Shown: positions 36,901 through 44,494, numbered from the stretch's first letter. The stretch: 64,000 bases of DNA from Caldisericia bacterium (GCA_017999835.1 JAGNLA010000002.1:35635-99634), one strand, 5' to 3'. Program-made: numbers and translations. The notes: a model not told the origin generated them from the letters alone.

Positions 36901-37716
36901 TGAACCTTCGCCAAAGGTAACTGTGACTTTGTCACCTGAAACCGAGCTGACCTGGCCTTCGATGGTGTCTGTGCAACCAAGCGGGAAAACCAGCACAGCA
37001 GTTTTTTCCTTGGCAAACCAGTCTATTGACCCTCTGCCAAGCGATTCGACCGGGAATCTGAGTGGTACGTATGTTCTTCCACCTTCAATAAACGGTGCGA
37101 CCTTGGAGTTTGCGGCATCAATCGGTTTATCAACGCCATCGACTTTTGCCATTGACTTGCCTATCCACATCTCGACCGTGTGACCAAGCGCCGAAATGGT
37201 GACCTTGCTGGTTGCCTTGTCAAAACCTATCGTTCCACCGAGTGGTTCAACAACGTACCTGATGACCAGGTACATTTTGCCACTTTTGAGCACAGGCGCT
37301 GCTGTCATCTGTTTTTTTGTGCCATTGTCGGTGAAGGTTTTTGAGCCTGTCGCAAACGACAGGATTGAATGGCACGGAGCTTCAAGTGTCGGCACGTTCT
37401 TGTCTATCTGTGACGAGACCTGGATTGATTTTATCTGGTTGAGCGATGAATCAAGAGCTGATATTTCATAGGTGTTTGTTCCGGTTTCGGGTTGTGTGTC
37501 CACCCACGAAGTGCCATCAATTGGCCCAGGGGTAACCATCGATACAGACGGTTTTATCCTTCTGACCTGATAGAAGGCAGCTGTCGAGTCAATGCTATCC
37601 CAGCTGAGTGTTATAGCCCTGGAAGAACCCTTGGCCAAAGCTGTCTGGGCTTTTGCCGGAACGGCAAAACTTGTAAAAGCAATAAGAACTGCAAGCAAAA
37701 AAGAAACTTTTTTCAT
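30934..37716 (-). CDS. Giant secreted protein: stalk domain plus about 27 DUF5666-like repeats
   Basis: A 2260-residue exported protein. Signal peptide to about residue 23 (cleavage near AKA); a short fibronectin-like stretch (ITLSWDSIDSTAAFYQVRR); a copper-amine-oxidase-N-like stalk domain at about 135-245 (RTYVPLRFPVESLG); then about 27 tandem units of 65-75 residues to the end. A typical unit reads G.V..VDC....I.I....G....V..P....C..L..GDC(V/I).V.G......L.A..I..IDC; YKGTVVSVDCESKTIKIR and LSIGECIKVTGVMD are good examples. The pattern is that of DUF5666, a small OB-like beta-barrel. Many units keep three Cys per repeat, which would suit disulfides. GGGAG precedes the ATG at 37716, 4 bp after the HAD gene. 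Likely an extended surface fibre. Confidence 0.88.
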   Translation of the reverse strand: MKKVSFLLAVLIAFTSFAVPAKAQTALAKGSSRAITLSWDSIDSTAAFYQVRRIKPSVSMVTPGPIDGTSWVDTQPETGTNTYEISALDSSLNQIKSIQVSSQIDKNVPTLEAPCHSILSFATGSKTFTDNGTKKQMTAAPVLKSGKMYLVIRYVVEPLGGTIGFDKATSKVTISALGHTVEMWIGKSMAKVDGVDKPIDAANSKVAPFIEGGRTYVPLRFPVESLGRGSIDWFAKEKTAVLVFPLGCTDTIEGQVSSVSGDKVTVTFGEGSGDFAIPQGVKLQSGQCVNVSYEEVNGKNFTGQIVKVPCNQCTGEQFNGTVVSSSDTLIIKDVAGKARTFKKGKNITNFTPGTCVTGCASGDTVVSLRTSDCPRQVFEGKVVTACNNGEFGFSAGGVSVQVKAPNGFDCSKLSVGACLVVEGNYDSTNPSLIIASKISIVECQVGSLYTVFVQSSCKNGSMTVADIDGNFYNLTVPTGTTCDFQLGSCLSVTAQVQGDSMVATKISQSQPPKDASSYFKGFITDSTAAKVTVAGDRTYNLTKPTYFTLKLEAGAAVEIWGRIKGESLNAVKLSIIPGMSRVVEGRIIDLMCQTRMAILNTSTSKVGVKFPSDYDCNKLSIGECIKVTGVMDSETLLAGIVNKADCPSGCSGKTYKGTVVSVDCESKTIKIRTHENSQILTVKIGSTVQCDSLYKGLCVAVCGEMSEEWLIAQTFTLIDCPMDVCEGKIFNAIIQSTDCNANTITIATKDGDKTLSLPDTVECSRLTQGACAEVCVVGETASYVHQLNCTALGKIIEGTMISETQVELTDSTKLTIKSNKKLSIGDCIIASGKMSDMEADVFEAAIVAVVQCSGGSGVSGKVESIDCQNMKVTVSTPTGSKEFSMPEGFDCTQLQPGDCLFVKASEGKTIINKINCPDYERMHAAVYVTSTSQDKFTGTDLSSLSLVTVIGSYNVSKGSVYVANGHRLNSSTMENAYVEPLMYSKSDPKNETMSFVSMDKVSSVARMKDTMGNIRLLVVAPEALKDTKKDEVFTLETMVCDTGFGPRAELGDNFVATSSELLNKKTVVGVIFGVDASDDMVLMHTYEGENVGISPDDVSVIKSVRAGDCLIATGTFDDQSMILKNAKLDVSDCSGGELGRSFTGVITAIEGTKGVIYVASDNGGTFVVYTEAVTQLTGLSMGDCVAVSGIILSKQTPDFVLSKMIQRVDCQSPSNQPVTVEGHVEDYTAATKQLRIKTYSGPTWTVFLEMNETPDFEKGMAVRASGRLQAKSNTISKGYASKMAIAPARWSVSGKVTEKLDGAFKLADGYGRNWTLHSKTLPEVDQVVFAAGIVPTFGLAELVDVYWAATNGWQEPKSSFGGVVFGVSCGNDNLLTRNTQAQMTSLRLPHTGFCGFFAVGECVSANGRLQGTIPGMAKITEVVGNQNSCFEAAVVGKIVARSTAEKYSIMLTTEGKLIRLGYQTEVEANKLAIGDYAKINGRYMPSAPDTLKVDSLTKIGGAISYETVGRIISVNSSTIIIMESSGRQLEVGLPDGYSNPTGLVSRYVRAKGQFESGLFKAKSVEVIKSPSIAVEIEGVVVRKTDHSMVIKDYENGLWQVSVSVGDGIKVDDEVFVAGWSDATTWWTITDAVAIKTSGQAPALNLMLWGQVTGKDCDKGSVTITIDDGSKFDAYPSDKGLCDTVTVGEKIQISGQVQNGMTNTINGARIARPGMSGDKKMIVGVITELSCISRVAKVQENDTGGIPGQLWTVKLDKSVNCESFTVGQQVKATGDLVLTQKLTLEDAIMEKIGNPTEQITITGSLVAHDCQQDYAIVDSQGKLFRVYLKDKSTCPQLTSGDQLKITGIVTIGRKTVIAEATWEKIPDTEAYTVLHARVDFAGCTGMRVLVLDGNEFWTINFKDGEPCDKIVSGMVLTFKGKKDPSRTHLLMQAIVLESLLPKVSVGSIDEIFCDQGKLVLIEDGGGVRTVNVETPVSECVSKQYAKGDKIQVNGFLDILNPNSEIQFGKIEPFGDKLGLVPMNFVGEVLDVFDCRDKGIIQARSGHVVWRIKLPEGSDCSKYKIGDWYRIKGGMQSFKDKIMIATSLEKARATAIGYVSEANYSIPQLSVKELKKEYKWTVQLADKSTTRNWKKGQYIIVEGDITGNMLLTNSVVTGMIMAKGKVKAIDPATQSIELEGEDLRSYTIKIKTEWVDLTDFKVGNVVTAVGVLEGKDLKKEGNVMKDCYVEESSGLPPPPFIIAPTNYGSSRIFTDMHEPKIN

Positions 37717-37720
37717 TTAA

Positions 37721-38347
37721 TTACTCCCTGATTTTTGATATGTGCTCTTCCAATTGATGGATAGTGTCTATTCTAAGATCAAAACTTCCATCCTCCTTGT
37801 TGCCAACCAGACAGGTGTGCATGCCAAACTGCGCAGCGCCCTCAAGATTCTGCTCATCGTCATCAACGAGCCAGCAATCCTGAGGATTCACGTCAAGTTC
37901 AGCGCAGACCTTTTCAAAACAACTCCTGTTTGGCTTTCCATGAAAATCAAAATCCTCGATCGAGAAAATCCTCTCAAAGACGTCTGGAATACCAAGCAAA
38001 TCCAGCACTTTCCTTATATGGTCTATGGGGGCATTCGAGAGGATACAGACATGAACACCCAAAGAAAGCAGCATTTTACGAAGTTTTTCGTCCTGTTTGA
38101 GGAAAAGTTTGGCATCAACGTCATGCACAAAATTCATGTAATCGTATGGATCAATGCCCTGATGCCGCATTAAACCCGAAAGTGTGGTACCGTAGGCTTT
38201 GAGATATTTTTTTCTCAGCTCAACCATTTCTTCCACGGGCTTGCCAAGAATCTTCATCATATAGAGAACCATACGTTCCCTGATTGCGGAAATGAATTCC
38301 GGGTTATAATAAAGAGTCTGGTCACAATCAAGCAGGAGGGTTTTCAT
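37721..38347 (-). CDS. HAD-superfamily phosphatase, pyrimidine 5'-nucleotidase-like
   Basis: A 208-residue HAD hydrolase. Motif I is LLLDCDQTLY, motif II ILSNA, motif III has Lys in HGKPNRSCFEKV, and motif IV is WLVDDDEQNLEGA. A helical cap sits between motifs I and II. The DCDQTLY form and cap size resemble the SDT1-type pyrimidine 5'-nucleotidases, but HAD substrates are hard to predict. The ATG at 38347 has no SD site and follows TAAATT by 7 nt, so it is probably leaderless. It is the first gene of a pair with the giant repeat protein. Confidence 0.85.
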   Translation of the reverse strand: MKTLLLDCDQTLYYNPEFISAIRERMVLYMMKILGKPVEEMVELRKKYLKAYGTTLSGLMRHQGIDPYDYMNFVHDVDAKLFLKQDEKLRKMLLSLGVHVCILSNAPIDHIRKVLDLLGIPDVFERIFSIEDFDFHGKPNRSCFEKVCAELDVNPQDCWLVDDDEQNLEGAAQFGMHTCLVGNKEDGSFDLRIDTIHQLEEHISKIRE

Positions 38348-38354
38348 AATTTAT

Positions 38355-38382
38355 AATTTAGTGTTGAAAGCTCACCGTTCAA
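38355..38382 (-). promoter_or_regulatory. Leaderless promoter of the HAD gene
   Basis: The minus strand has TTGAAC (38377-38382), 16 bp, TAAATT (38355-38360), then 7 nt and the ATG at 38347. Confidence 0.5.
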
Positions 38383-38432
38383 GATTGACAAGATGCCAAA
38401 AAACCGTTACGTTTTACCAAACAGAGGTGAGA

Positions 38433-39230
38433 ATGTTAAGAGAACCTTGCGTTAGCGGAAAGTTTTATCCGCAAGATCCTTCCGAGCTGGAATCCATGAT
38501 AATGTCGTTTGAAGAATGGAGCCAGACGAAAGCGACTGTCAAAGGGATAGTCGTTCCTCACGCAGGATACATGTATTCAGGAAAAGTAGCCGCATCCGTC
38601 TGGGGCAAGATAAATGTCCCTGAAACCGTCATAATCATTGCTCCAAACCACACCGGTCTTGGCCCATCAATCTCGGTTTATCCGGAAGGCCAGTGGGTAA
38701 CTCCACTTGGAAACATTGAAATAGACACGGCTTTATCAAAAGCAATCGTTTCAGGTTCTGGGCTGGCTGAAGCTGACACTCTGGCTCACAAAAACGAACA
38801 CTCTGTTGAAGTACAATTGCCTTTCATGAGGCTGGCCAACCCCTTGGCAAAACTTGTGGCAATCGTCATGGGCGACTACAGCGAGTTTGCCATTCTCGAT
38901 CTTTCAAAAGCCATATTTGAACATGCAAATCCTGATAAAACCCTCATCGTTGCATCATCCGACTTTTCCCATTACGAACCGGAGTACACGGCAAAGGCCA
39001 GGGACAAGTTTGCCATTGAGGAGATAAAAAAACTCGACTGGCGAGCCTTGCACAACGTTGTCACAACAAAAGAGATCTCGATGTGTGGCTTGGGACCGAT
39101 ATGCGTTGCCATCGAGTGCTCAAAGCGCTGGAACGCCGAGTCCGGCAAACTTCTTTCGTACAGCAACTCAGGATTTATGAGCCACGACTTCTCAAACGTC
39201 GTGACCTACGCCGCTATGGCGTTTAAATGA
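38433..39230 (+). CDS. Memo-family protein (AmmeMemoRadiSam protein B type)
   Basis: A 265-residue protein of the Memo / class III extradiol-dioxygenase-like fold. Metal-site blocks are visible: VVPHAGYMYSGKVAA, IIAPNHTG, HKNEHSVEVQLPF and SSDFSHYEP. GAGGTGAG lies before the ATG at 38433, which decides against the longer frame. In many bacteria this protein is encoded with an AMMECR1 protein and a radical SAM enzyme; neither is present here. Instead it starts a plus-strand run with a secreted repeat protein, a polysaccharide deacetylase and a lipoprotein. Function of the family in bacteria is unsettled. Confidence 0.9.
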   Translation: MLREPCVSGKFYPQDPSELESMIMSFEEWSQTKATVKGIVVPHAGYMYSGKVAASVWGKINVPETVIIIAPNHTGLGPSISVYPEGQWVTPLGNIEIDTALSKAIVSGSGLAEADTLAHKNEHSVEVQLPFMRLANPLAKLVAIVMGDYSEFAILDLSKAIFEHANPDKTLIVASSDFSHYEPEYTAKARDKFAIEEIKKLDWRALHNVVTTKEISMCGLGPICVAIECSKRWNAESGKLLSYSNSGFMSHDFSNVVTYAAMAFK

Positions 39231-40714
39231 AACGCATAACAATTCTGATTGCTCTGGTGCTTGTTCTGCTCCCGGTACCAATATCAAAATCATCGCTTAG
39301 ACAGGCACTTGTTTACGGCAGGATTGCAAAACTTGAATCAGGGCAGATGGTCGTTTTCCCAGACACAATCCTTGGCAAAGGCTTTGTCACATCAACAAAC
39401 ATCAACGCCGAGGTCTCCGGGCTGGAGGTTCATCTTGACGGAAAATTTGCATCTGGCGATGACTTTCTTGGCATCGGCACGCTTGACACTCTTGCAGGTT
39501 GCTTTGACCCATACTGGTACAAGACTGGTTCCATCGATTGGGACTATGGTGTGCTTGAAGGTGAAAAGATCAGCTTTGCAGGAAGTAAAGTCAACTTGAA
39601 CACAAAAAACGCTAGATTCCTAAAAGATGGCACCATATCCAACCTTTTTGAGATGAACGGCATGGAAGTTGATGTGTTCGGTCAGAGGGATTCAAAAGGG
39701 TTTGAAGTGTATGCCATGTCAGACTCCAACACCGGATATTCCAAATTTTGTGGCGTCATCACCGGCAAGCAGGAAACAGGGATCACCGACTTTAAGGCTT
39801 CCAAGGTGTTTAGCAAAAAGAATATCGAAACGATAACAGTCCTTGCCCAGAAAAACCCATCCACAATCTTTTTCAACGGCTCCGGAATTTCATCGTTTGA
39901 CAATCTTTTGCCGGGCAGGCTCGGATATTGTGCTGGCCCGTTCAACATTCAGTCAGGCATCATACAAGCAGAGGTCGTTGTTTCTGGTCTCAACTCTTCG
40001 GTTTTTGGTTCCAGGATTGTCGGCATCGTTACAAGCGTTGCCACCGACTCAATCCAGATTCGAACCATGCTGCCTGGATGTGTTCCTGTTACAGTCAAAT
40101 GTTCGCTTGAAGGAGCAGACATCGTCAAAAATGGAGCAGCTTTAACTGGATCGGAAGCAAGCCCATACACATTTGCAGTGCCTGGCAAAACCGTGGTTGA
40201 ACTGTTTGGAAAGTTTGAAAACGACCAGTTTGCTTTCAAGGCAAGCCTGGTTCGGGTTGAACCAAAAGCTCTTTCAAAATACGTGTGCGGATTCACCAAA
40301 GGCAAGTCGATCATTGATATTTTTGGATACAGCTTTCCTTTTATCAGGGCATCGGCCATGAAGGTTTTGTTTGGCGCCCAACCCCAGGAGGATGGAGCTT
40401 TCGTTGTCGGCTGGACAGAGGAAGGCAAAATGGTTGCTGTAATGTTCCCTGAGCCTGGACTTCTCGGTTTACAGATAAAAGGCATACTCAAAGAAAACCG
40501 AAAAAACAGTTTCGTTCTGGAATGTCAATTAGCATTCGACGAAAGGCTCTCAGGCAGACCATATGAGGTTTTCATTGCTCCAAACACAAAAATTGTTGAT
40601 CCCAAAACAGGATTTGTCGATCCGCAGTCACTGGAACCCGGGACACAGTTGAACTGTTGGGGAGTACTGGATGAAGACTATAAATTTTACATTGTTCTGG
40701 CAGATCTGGACTGA
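39227..40714 (+). CDS. Secreted protein with DUF5666-like repeats (495 residues)
   Basis: The ATG at 39227 overlaps the Memo gene by 4 bp. A hydrophobic signal sequence of about 20 residues is followed by about five degenerate units of the same OB-like type as in the 2260-residue protein (for example RIVGIVTSVATDSIQIRTM, and GILKENRKNSFVLECQ ending in PGTQLNCWGVLDEDYKFYIV). It lacks the stalk domain and most of the Cys. Probably extracytoplasmic; it may interact with the giant repeat protein encoded nearby on the other strand (inference). Function unknown. Confidence 0.75.
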   Translation: MKRITILIALVLVLLPVPISKSSLRQALVYGRIAKLESGQMVVFPDTILGKGFVTSTNINAEVSGLEVHLDGKFASGDDFLGIGTLDTLAGCFDPYWYKTGSIDWDYGVLEGEKISFAGSKVNLNTKNARFLKDGTISNLFEMNGMEVDVFGQRDSKGFEVYAMSDSNTGYSKFCGVITGKQETGITDFKASKVFSKKNIETITVLAQKNPSTIFFNGSGISSFDNLLPGRLGYCAGPFNIQSGIIQAEVVVSGLNSSVFGSRIVGIVTSVATDSIQIRTMLPGCVPVTVKCSLEGADIVKNGAALTGSEASPYTFAVPGKTVVELFGKFENDQFAFKASLVRVEPKALSKYVCGFTKGKSIIDIFGYSFPFIRASAMKVLFGAQPQEDGAFVVGWTEEGKMVAVMFPEPGLLGLQIKGILKENRKNSFVLECQLAFDERLSGRPYEVFIAPNTKIVDPKTGFVDPQSLEPGTQLNCWGVLDEDYKFYIVLADLD

Positions 40715-40729
40715 AAACCTTTCAGGCGT

Positions 40730-40735
40730 TAAAAT
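40730..40735 (+). promoter_or_regulatory. -10 element of the polysaccharide deacetylase gene
   Basis: TAAAAT ends 7 nt before the ATG at 40743, which has no SD site. The -35 region holds TGGACT at 40707-40712. An internal promoter in this gene run is likely. Confidence 0.45.
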
Positions 40736-40742
40736 TCATGGC

Positions 40743-41780
40743 ATGAAAACAAAACTGGTTCTTCTTTCAGCTTTGATATTGACGACAGTCATGCCTGTTC
40801 CAACAAATGCAGGATTTGAGCTGGACAAAAGACAGGTTTGGCCAGTGTTGGCATCAAACGAAGTAAAAGCTCTTATTCTTGAATACCACCTAATCGAAAC
40901 ACCTCCAGCAAACGCAAGGTATCCTGACCTTTATGTAACAGAAGAGACATTCAAGAAACATCTGGCAATGCTCCGGGAGACCGGCCTCAAATGCATCTCC
41001 TTTGAAGATGCCATCAGCCAGCTTGAGGCGGGAAACTTTGACGCAAGCAACGTCATCATAACCTTTGACGATGGATACCTGGACAACTTTGCCGTAGCGC
41101 AAAAATTGTCCAACCTTGGTCACGGAGGAACGTTCTATATTCCAACGTTTTACCCGGGCAAAAGCCAACCTGCGCAAAACCTTACCTACATGTCCTGGGA
41201 TGATATAAAAAAGATATCTGAAATGGGTTTTGAAATAGGTGCTCACACCGTTCATCACACTAATCTGCGCAACTTAAAACTCGAGGTTGTAAATTACGAA
41301 ATCTCAGAGTCACTCAATGACATATACGGTCACATTGGTAAAAAACCAACAACTTTCTCCATCCCAATGGGCACATACACAAACCAGGTGATCGTTGAAA
41401 TAGAAAAATATGGTCTGAAAGGTTGCGTCATCTCAAACTACGGCTATTTGACAAAGTTCAACACCAACAACGCACCAAGGATAAAGATCAAGGAAGAGAC
41501 AGGCATGAGATCGGTTATCGAACTTTACCTGTCAAGAAACCTGAAATACTTTGGTGAAATTGAGCCTGGAACAAAAGGCCCAAGGATAAGGTCATTTCGA
41601 AGCATGCTCACAAGACTTGGGCATCCATTGGTCGATTCAGATGTTTACGACGAGGACATGGTGAAAGCCATAAAGGAATTTCAGAAAATCTTCGAGCTTG
41701 AGGAGAATGGAAAACTGAACACAACAACCATGGACAAGATTGTCAGAGACTTTATTACATTGACGGTGAAAGGGATATGA
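40743..41780 (+). CDS. Exported polysaccharide deacetylase with C-terminal peptidoglycan-binding-like region
   Basis: A 345-residue protein. Signal peptide to about residue 20 (PTNA). The NodB-type deacetylase domain follows, with ITFDDGYLDN (catalytic Asp and metal Asp) and GAHTVHHTNL (metal His pair). The last 60 residues (DEDMVKAIKEFQK, NGKLNTTTMDKI) resemble a PG_binding_1 helix bundle, which would direct the enzyme to the cell wall. It likely removes acetyl groups from peptidoglycan or another N-acetyl glycan. The ATG at 40743 begins a proper signal peptide; the longer frame does not. Confidence 0.88.
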   Translation: MKTKLVLLSALILTTVMPVPTNAGFELDKRQVWPVLASNEVKALILEYHLIETPPANARYPDLYVTEETFKKHLAMLRETGLKCISFEDAISQLEAGNFDASNVIITFDDGYLDNFAVAQKLSNLGHGGTFYIPTFYPGKSQPAQNLTYMSWDDIKKISEMGFEIGAHTVHHTNLRNLKLEVVNYEISESLNDIYGHIGKKPTTFSIPMGTYTNQVIVEIEKYGLKGCVISNYGYLTKFNTNNAPRIKIKEETGMRSVIELYLSRNLKYFGEIEPGTKGPRIRSFRSMLTRLGHPLVDSDVYDEDMVKAIKEFQKIFELEENGKLNTTTMDKIVRDFITLTVKGI

Positions 41781-43033
41781 ACAAAAAAATACTGGCAGCG
41801 TTGATAGCAATTATTCTTTTATCGGTATCGTGCGGCGGAGAAAAGACTGAAAAGGTTGAGTTGCCCAACTCCAACAACACAGCCAGTCAATCAACGCCGA
41901 CCGACAACAACGACAAACAACCCCAGAATTCAAACCAGGAAGACGACAAACCTGCCAACAATTCCATGCCTGAAGGGCAATCCAATCTTCCAGATTCTAC
42001 AGACACAATCTCTGAAGCAATCGTGGAGCCGATGCAGGAATCACAGCTTTTGACAACCATGAAGCTCATACCGAAAGAAGCATTTGATATTTCGACAACA
42101 GAGGGGATTTCAGCACTTGTCTATGCCAATCAGGAATCTTGCTTCAAACGCATGAAATATGACTTCAAAGCAAACGCCGAGGATATTGCAAAAACTGCCC
42201 CCATATTCTTTTATGACGTTATCAAAAGCCCACGCAATGATTTTGAAAATCCGAAAAACTGGATATGGACAGTCACGAACATAACTCAGCTGACATACTG
42301 GATGGCTGGCAACTTCAACCTGAATGTCAACATGCCACCAATACTCAAAAAAGAAAAATACAAATCGTACCCGCTTGAATACCAGTACTCCTATTATCTC
42401 GCACCTGAGGAGGTTCAAAGCCCAAGATACGGTCGTTTTGCAACACTTCTTGCCGACAGTCTGGCCATGTTTTCGGACAATGACGTTGCGTCGCTGGCCA
42501 GAAACACTGTTGTAAACATTGCCGAAAAAGGCTCTGGAATGCTCGACAACCCCGACTACGCCAAACTGCTAGGCTACCTTGGCGAACCCGAAGCCTGCTC
42601 ACTTGTCAGAGTTGAAAAGCCAATGGACATTGCAAAAATGCTTGCCGATCCAAACGCCAAGAAGATGCCCGAAAAACTCAGAAAAACTTTTGAGCTCATC
42701 GAGAACAAATCCAGACCAAAAACCCTAAAATACATTGGCATAGGATTCTACCCCGAAGAAGAATACAGCCTTAGATTTTTGCTCTTCTACGACTCAAATT
42801 ATGAAGCAAAAAATGACATGGCTATTTTGAAAAGCGTCTGGTCTGATCCTTTAATTGTCAAAACCGAAACCTGGAGAAATATGACCAATCTAGAGCAGAC
42901 AAGGTTTTCGGTTAAAGATAACATTGGCATCGTGGAATGCAAAACTAACAGAAAAATGTCGGGAATCGATGTTGTCACCAACGTTTCAGTAGTTGTAATG
43001 ACAAATTCATTGTCTTCGTTGATTAAACGGTAA
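41777..43033 (+). CDS. Lipoprotein with Asn/Gln/Ser-rich linker
   Basis: A 418-residue predicted lipoprotein with lipobox LLSVSCGG. After the lipidated Cys comes a low-complexity linker of about 60 residues rich in Asn, Gln, Ser, Asp and Pro, then a folded domain of about 330 residues that I do not recognise. The start overlaps the deacetylase stop by 4 bp (ATGA), so the two are translated together and may act on the same envelope substrate. Confidence 0.8.
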   Translation: MNKKILAALIAIILLSVSCGGEKTEKVELPNSNNTASQSTPTDNNDKQPQNSNQEDDKPANNSMPEGQSNLPDSTDTISEAIVEPMQESQLLTTMKLIPKEAFDISTTEGISALVYANQESCFKRMKYDFKANAEDIAKTAPIFFYDVIKSPRNDFENPKNWIWTVTNITQLTYWMAGNFNLNVNMPPILKKEKYKSYPLEYQYSYYLAPEEVQSPRYGRFATLLADSLAMFSDNDVASLARNTVVNIAEKGSGMLDNPDYAKLLGYLGEPEACSLVRVEKPMDIAKMLADPNAKKMPEKLRKTFELIENKSRPKTLKYIGIGFYPEEEYSLRFLLFYDSNYEAKNDMAILKSVWSDPLIVKTETWRNMTNLEQTRFSVKDNIGIVECKTNRKMSGIDVVTNVSVVVMTNSLSSLIKR

Positions 43034-43073
43034 TTTAATCGACTTTTTAGATTGCAGTTGTAGGATACAATGT

Positions 43074-43181
43074 GCAGGTGACCCCATACCTGCTAGGGGT
43101 CTACCCCCAAAGACCCCGTCCCTCCCAATGTCCCCTCCCCAAGGGGATTGCTCCCAGCCGGGCGCCCCTCCCACGCCCGGC
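43074..43181. repeat. C-rich multi-hairpin intergenic element
   Basis: The 380-bp gap at 43034-43413 has no gene. Within it 43074-43181 is strikingly C-rich on the plus strand, unlike anything else in the window. Hairpins include GCAGGT/ACCTGC (43074-43079 with 43088-43093), GGGG-TCTA-CCCC (43096-43107), and a strong 8-bp stem GCCGGGCG/CGCCCGGC (43157-43164 with 43174-43181). ACCCC at 43081-43085 can pair alternatively with GGGGT at 43096-43100. It may be a dispersed palindromic repeat or a structured RNA. Confidence 0.5.
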
Positions 43182-43204
43182 TTAATTATTTTAGGTGAAA
43201 ATCA

Positions 43205-43236
43205 AAAAAGCCGCCTTTTTTACGAGGCGGCTTTTT
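43205..43236 (+). terminator. Terminator after the lipoprotein gene, probably two-way
   Basis: A 12-bp perfect stem AAAAAGCCGCCT with its complement, 8-nt loop, then GTTTGTTTTTAC on the plus strand. It lies between convergent genes. Confidence 0.85.
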
Positions 43237-43413
43237 GTTTGTTTTTACTGACTTTTTGCTGATCGTACAGGGTCATTCCAATCTGCCAGTATAAAGAATC
43301 AGAATTGAAACACATGTTATACCGGCATTCAATATTTATATTAGATTTACAATAACTAAATTATTATATCCTAATTATAAATATTGTCTAAATAATAACT
43401 ATTCCTTATTTGT

Positions 43414-44424
43414 TTATGCTAGGTACGAAGAGGGCATCGGGCTCCTGCAAACAGGTGGCGAGCCAGGATTGCGATTCACCCTTATCAATCCCGAGGTCGC
43501 AACTATCTCCACACCGTTTTGCTCGAACCTGTCGAGAATGTGGTTCATGCCTATGGAATCCGAAGCCATGTGGCCAACATTAATGATGTTAAGATGGAAC
43601 TTTTGAGCCATCTCAATGTGTTCCTTGGGAATGTGCATAACAACCACAGTGCCAACACCCGCGTCTGCCAACCGTTCCCAGCCATCCTTTGAACCTGTGG
43701 TTCCACCTGTCATCTCAACGAGTATCTTGCCTGTTCTCTTTTCATCCGAACCAATCTCGATTCTTGGGTTCAGGCCTTTTCTTCTTGCAAGGTCATATTC
43801 AGGAACGTCTTTCATAACCTTCAAAAGATCGCCAACAGTTTTGGGATCCTTCTGCTTAACAATGTTTGTCAGGTAGGTGACTACACAGTTGTCAGCAGGC
43901 GTGTGGAGTGAGAAAAGTGGAATTCCCAGCAGTTTAGCCGCATCAGCAGTTTGGTAGTGGTTGGAAGCAAATATTGCCTGCTCAACCTCTTTGTGCCTTG
44001 GGTATATCAAGCCTTCGCCAATGTTTATAGGCACACCAGCGCCAGACATGATGTCGGCTTGCATGAGCATGACTTTTGGTAGCCCGACAATGCCCATCCC
44101 TGAAGGGTGATGGCTCAAGACTGCGTCAATTTTCTTGCCCTTCTCTCTGAGTCTGTCAGCCAGCAAGATTTCGCCAACACCAATATCAATGCCGACAAGA
44201 ACCGTTCCAACATCTGCGTCTGGATCTCCGGCAGCCATTCTTGAATCCGGATACGGATTCCAAAGTGAATCGACATCGAAATAATCTTTGTCCTCTGGCT
44301 TCAACGCCTCGAAAGCTTTTTTGGATTTTGACAAGTCGTATTCGACGGCTTCTTTGCCTCTGGGATCATTCTCAATGCCTGTTGCTACACCTAATCTATA
44401 TAGATTCTCAAGTCTCAATTTCAT
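43414..44424 (-). CDS. NIF3/DUF34-family protein, dinuclear metal centre type
   Basis: A 336-residue protein. Blocks resembling the NIF3 family are LSHHPSGM (His pair), SLHTPADNCVVTYL and NVGHMASDSIGMNH; the region between holds a long insert. The N-terminal 60 residues, acidic and helical, are an addition to the usual core. The family is widespread, and its role is not settled, though a damage-repair or GTP-cyclohydrolase-related function has been proposed. Start choice is open: AGGAGG abuts the ATG at 44424, too close for use, while a TTG at 44418 has the ideal 6-nt spacing. Confidence 0.8.
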   Translation of the reverse strand: MKLRLENLYRLGVATGIENDPRGKEAVEYDLSKSKKAFEALKPEDKDYFDVDSLWNPYPDSRMAAGDPDADVGTVLVGIDIGVGEILLADRLREKGKKIDAVLSHHPSGMGIVGLPKVMLMQADIMSGAGVPINIGEGLIYPRHKEVEQAIFASNHYQTADAAKLLGIPLFSLHTPADNCVVTYLTNIVKQKDPKTVGDLLKVMKDVPEYDLARRKGLNPRIEIGSDEKRTGKILVEMTGGTTGSKDGWERLADAGVGTVVVMHIPKEHIEMAQKFHLNIINVGHMASDSIGMNHILDRFEQNGVEIVATSGLIRVNRNPGSPPVCRSPMPSSYLA

Positions 44425-44459
44425 CCTCCTTGATTACATTGTATCAGTCAAGTCAACAG

Positions 44460-44487
44460 TTGAATCAAGAACAAAAACAAATAGATT
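44460..44487 (+). promoter_or_regulatory. Leaderless promoter of the 44495 lipoprotein gene
   Basis: TTGAAT (44460-44465), 16 bp, TAGATT (44482-44487), then 7 nt and the ATG at 44495. There is no SD site. Confidence 0.5.
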
Positions 44488-44494
44488 TATCAAC

